In this document: positions 63,867 to 64,000 of the stretch, one piece after another
Numbering within the stretch: position 1 is the stretch's first letter
How the letters are laid out: every line of letters starts with the position of its first letter
Origin: Homarus americanus
Taxonomy: Eukaryota; Arthropoda; Malacostraca; Decapoda; Nephropidae
Length of the DNA stretch: 64,000 nt
Direction: 5' to 3'
Assembly (NCBI RefSeq): GCF_018991925.1
Contig: NW_024748870.1
Location: forward strand, 5,410,693-5,474,692
Position numbers and translations under genes: made by a program
Notes under the pieces: model-generated
What the model was told of the DNA's origin: nothing
The model's input: only the letters and a program-made list of their open reading frames with translations
The model's database searches: none

Positions 63867-64000
63867 TGATAAAATCACACGGGAAAATGGAAACAACAGA
63901 GCCTCTGAAGATGTCTTGAATAAAGACGAAAGCTATGGTGCTCTGTTGTTTCCATTTTCCCGTGTGATTTTATCAAGATTTATCTTATCCACGTTTTCAT
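63865..64000. mobile_element. TA-linked palindromic element, copy E, cut by the window end
   Basis: Arms 63865-63902 and 63940-63977 are a perfect 38-bp inverted repeat. The 37-nt loop between them holds CTGAAGATGTCTTGAATAAA and GACGAAAGCTATGG. The left arm is truncated (it starts at CTTGATAAAATC, directly after TA repeats) and has lost its inner part. The right unit continues through TTATCCACGTTTTCAT to the last base, so its (TA)n end lies outside the window. Confidence 0.85.

Overview
The window looks like non-coding, repeat-rich nuclear DNA from an animal. It is AT-rich overall, and no reading frame in it can be tied to a known protein family. About twenty (TA)n arrays, several (AAT)n arrays (one about 870 bp), and (GA)n, (CT)n and (CA)n arrays make up roughly 3.5-4 kb by my hand tally. 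At least a dozen degenerate minisatellites add to this. That density is best known from decapod crustaceans (shrimps, crabs, crayfish). The assignment to a decapod is an inference from composition; no gene confirms it. There is no sign of bacterial organisation: no operons, no dense ORFs, and no tRNA or rRNA that I could find.

Layout. 1-9.1 kb: AT-rich sequence with (AAT)n and (TA)n arrays, a C-rich patch near 0.8 kb and a short 44-bp tandem repeat at 2.6 kb. 9.1-13.6 kb: (TA)n, facing (GT)n/(AC)n arrays, a ~34-bp minisatellite, a 15-bp hairpin, a possible TATA promoter followed by a signal-peptide-like start (12.50-12.63 kb), and an exact 21-bp minisatellite. 14.8-20 kb: large (TA)n arrays, the 870-bp (AAT)n array and the first palindromic TA-linked element. 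22.8-28.2 kb: strongly strand-asymmetric DNA (348 bp with three G, then a ~470-bp purine tract), a long (TTA)n array and 30-bp and ~70-bp minisatellites. 34.1-35.6 kb: a field of GGTCA-type motifs with an exact 20-bp array and a perfect DR4 nuclear-receptor-like site. 39.5-45 kb: GT array, ~33-bp minisatellite, TGG/TGA-rich DNA and degenerate arrays. 47.4-50.1 kb: (TA)n arrays and a cassette with inverted ends that holds three copies of the palindromic element. 54-63.4 kb: purine-rich DNA, GC-rich patches and four or more minisatellites. The window ends inside another palindromic element at 63.87-64.0 kb.

The main finding is a family of short (~114-bp unit) elements always embedded in (TA)n. 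They occur as head-to-head palindromes or partial copies at five places plus one truncated copy. The unit has a self-folding junction and a sequence resembling a hammerhead ribozyme core, which is reminiscent of the ends of Penelope-like retroelements. The family identity and any ribozyme activity are inferences.

No firm gene was found. Three short frames with gene-like traits (12575-12634 +, 31904-32098 -, 36732-36920 -) are listed at low confidence. Because no gene is established, no pathway or gene cooperation can be described.
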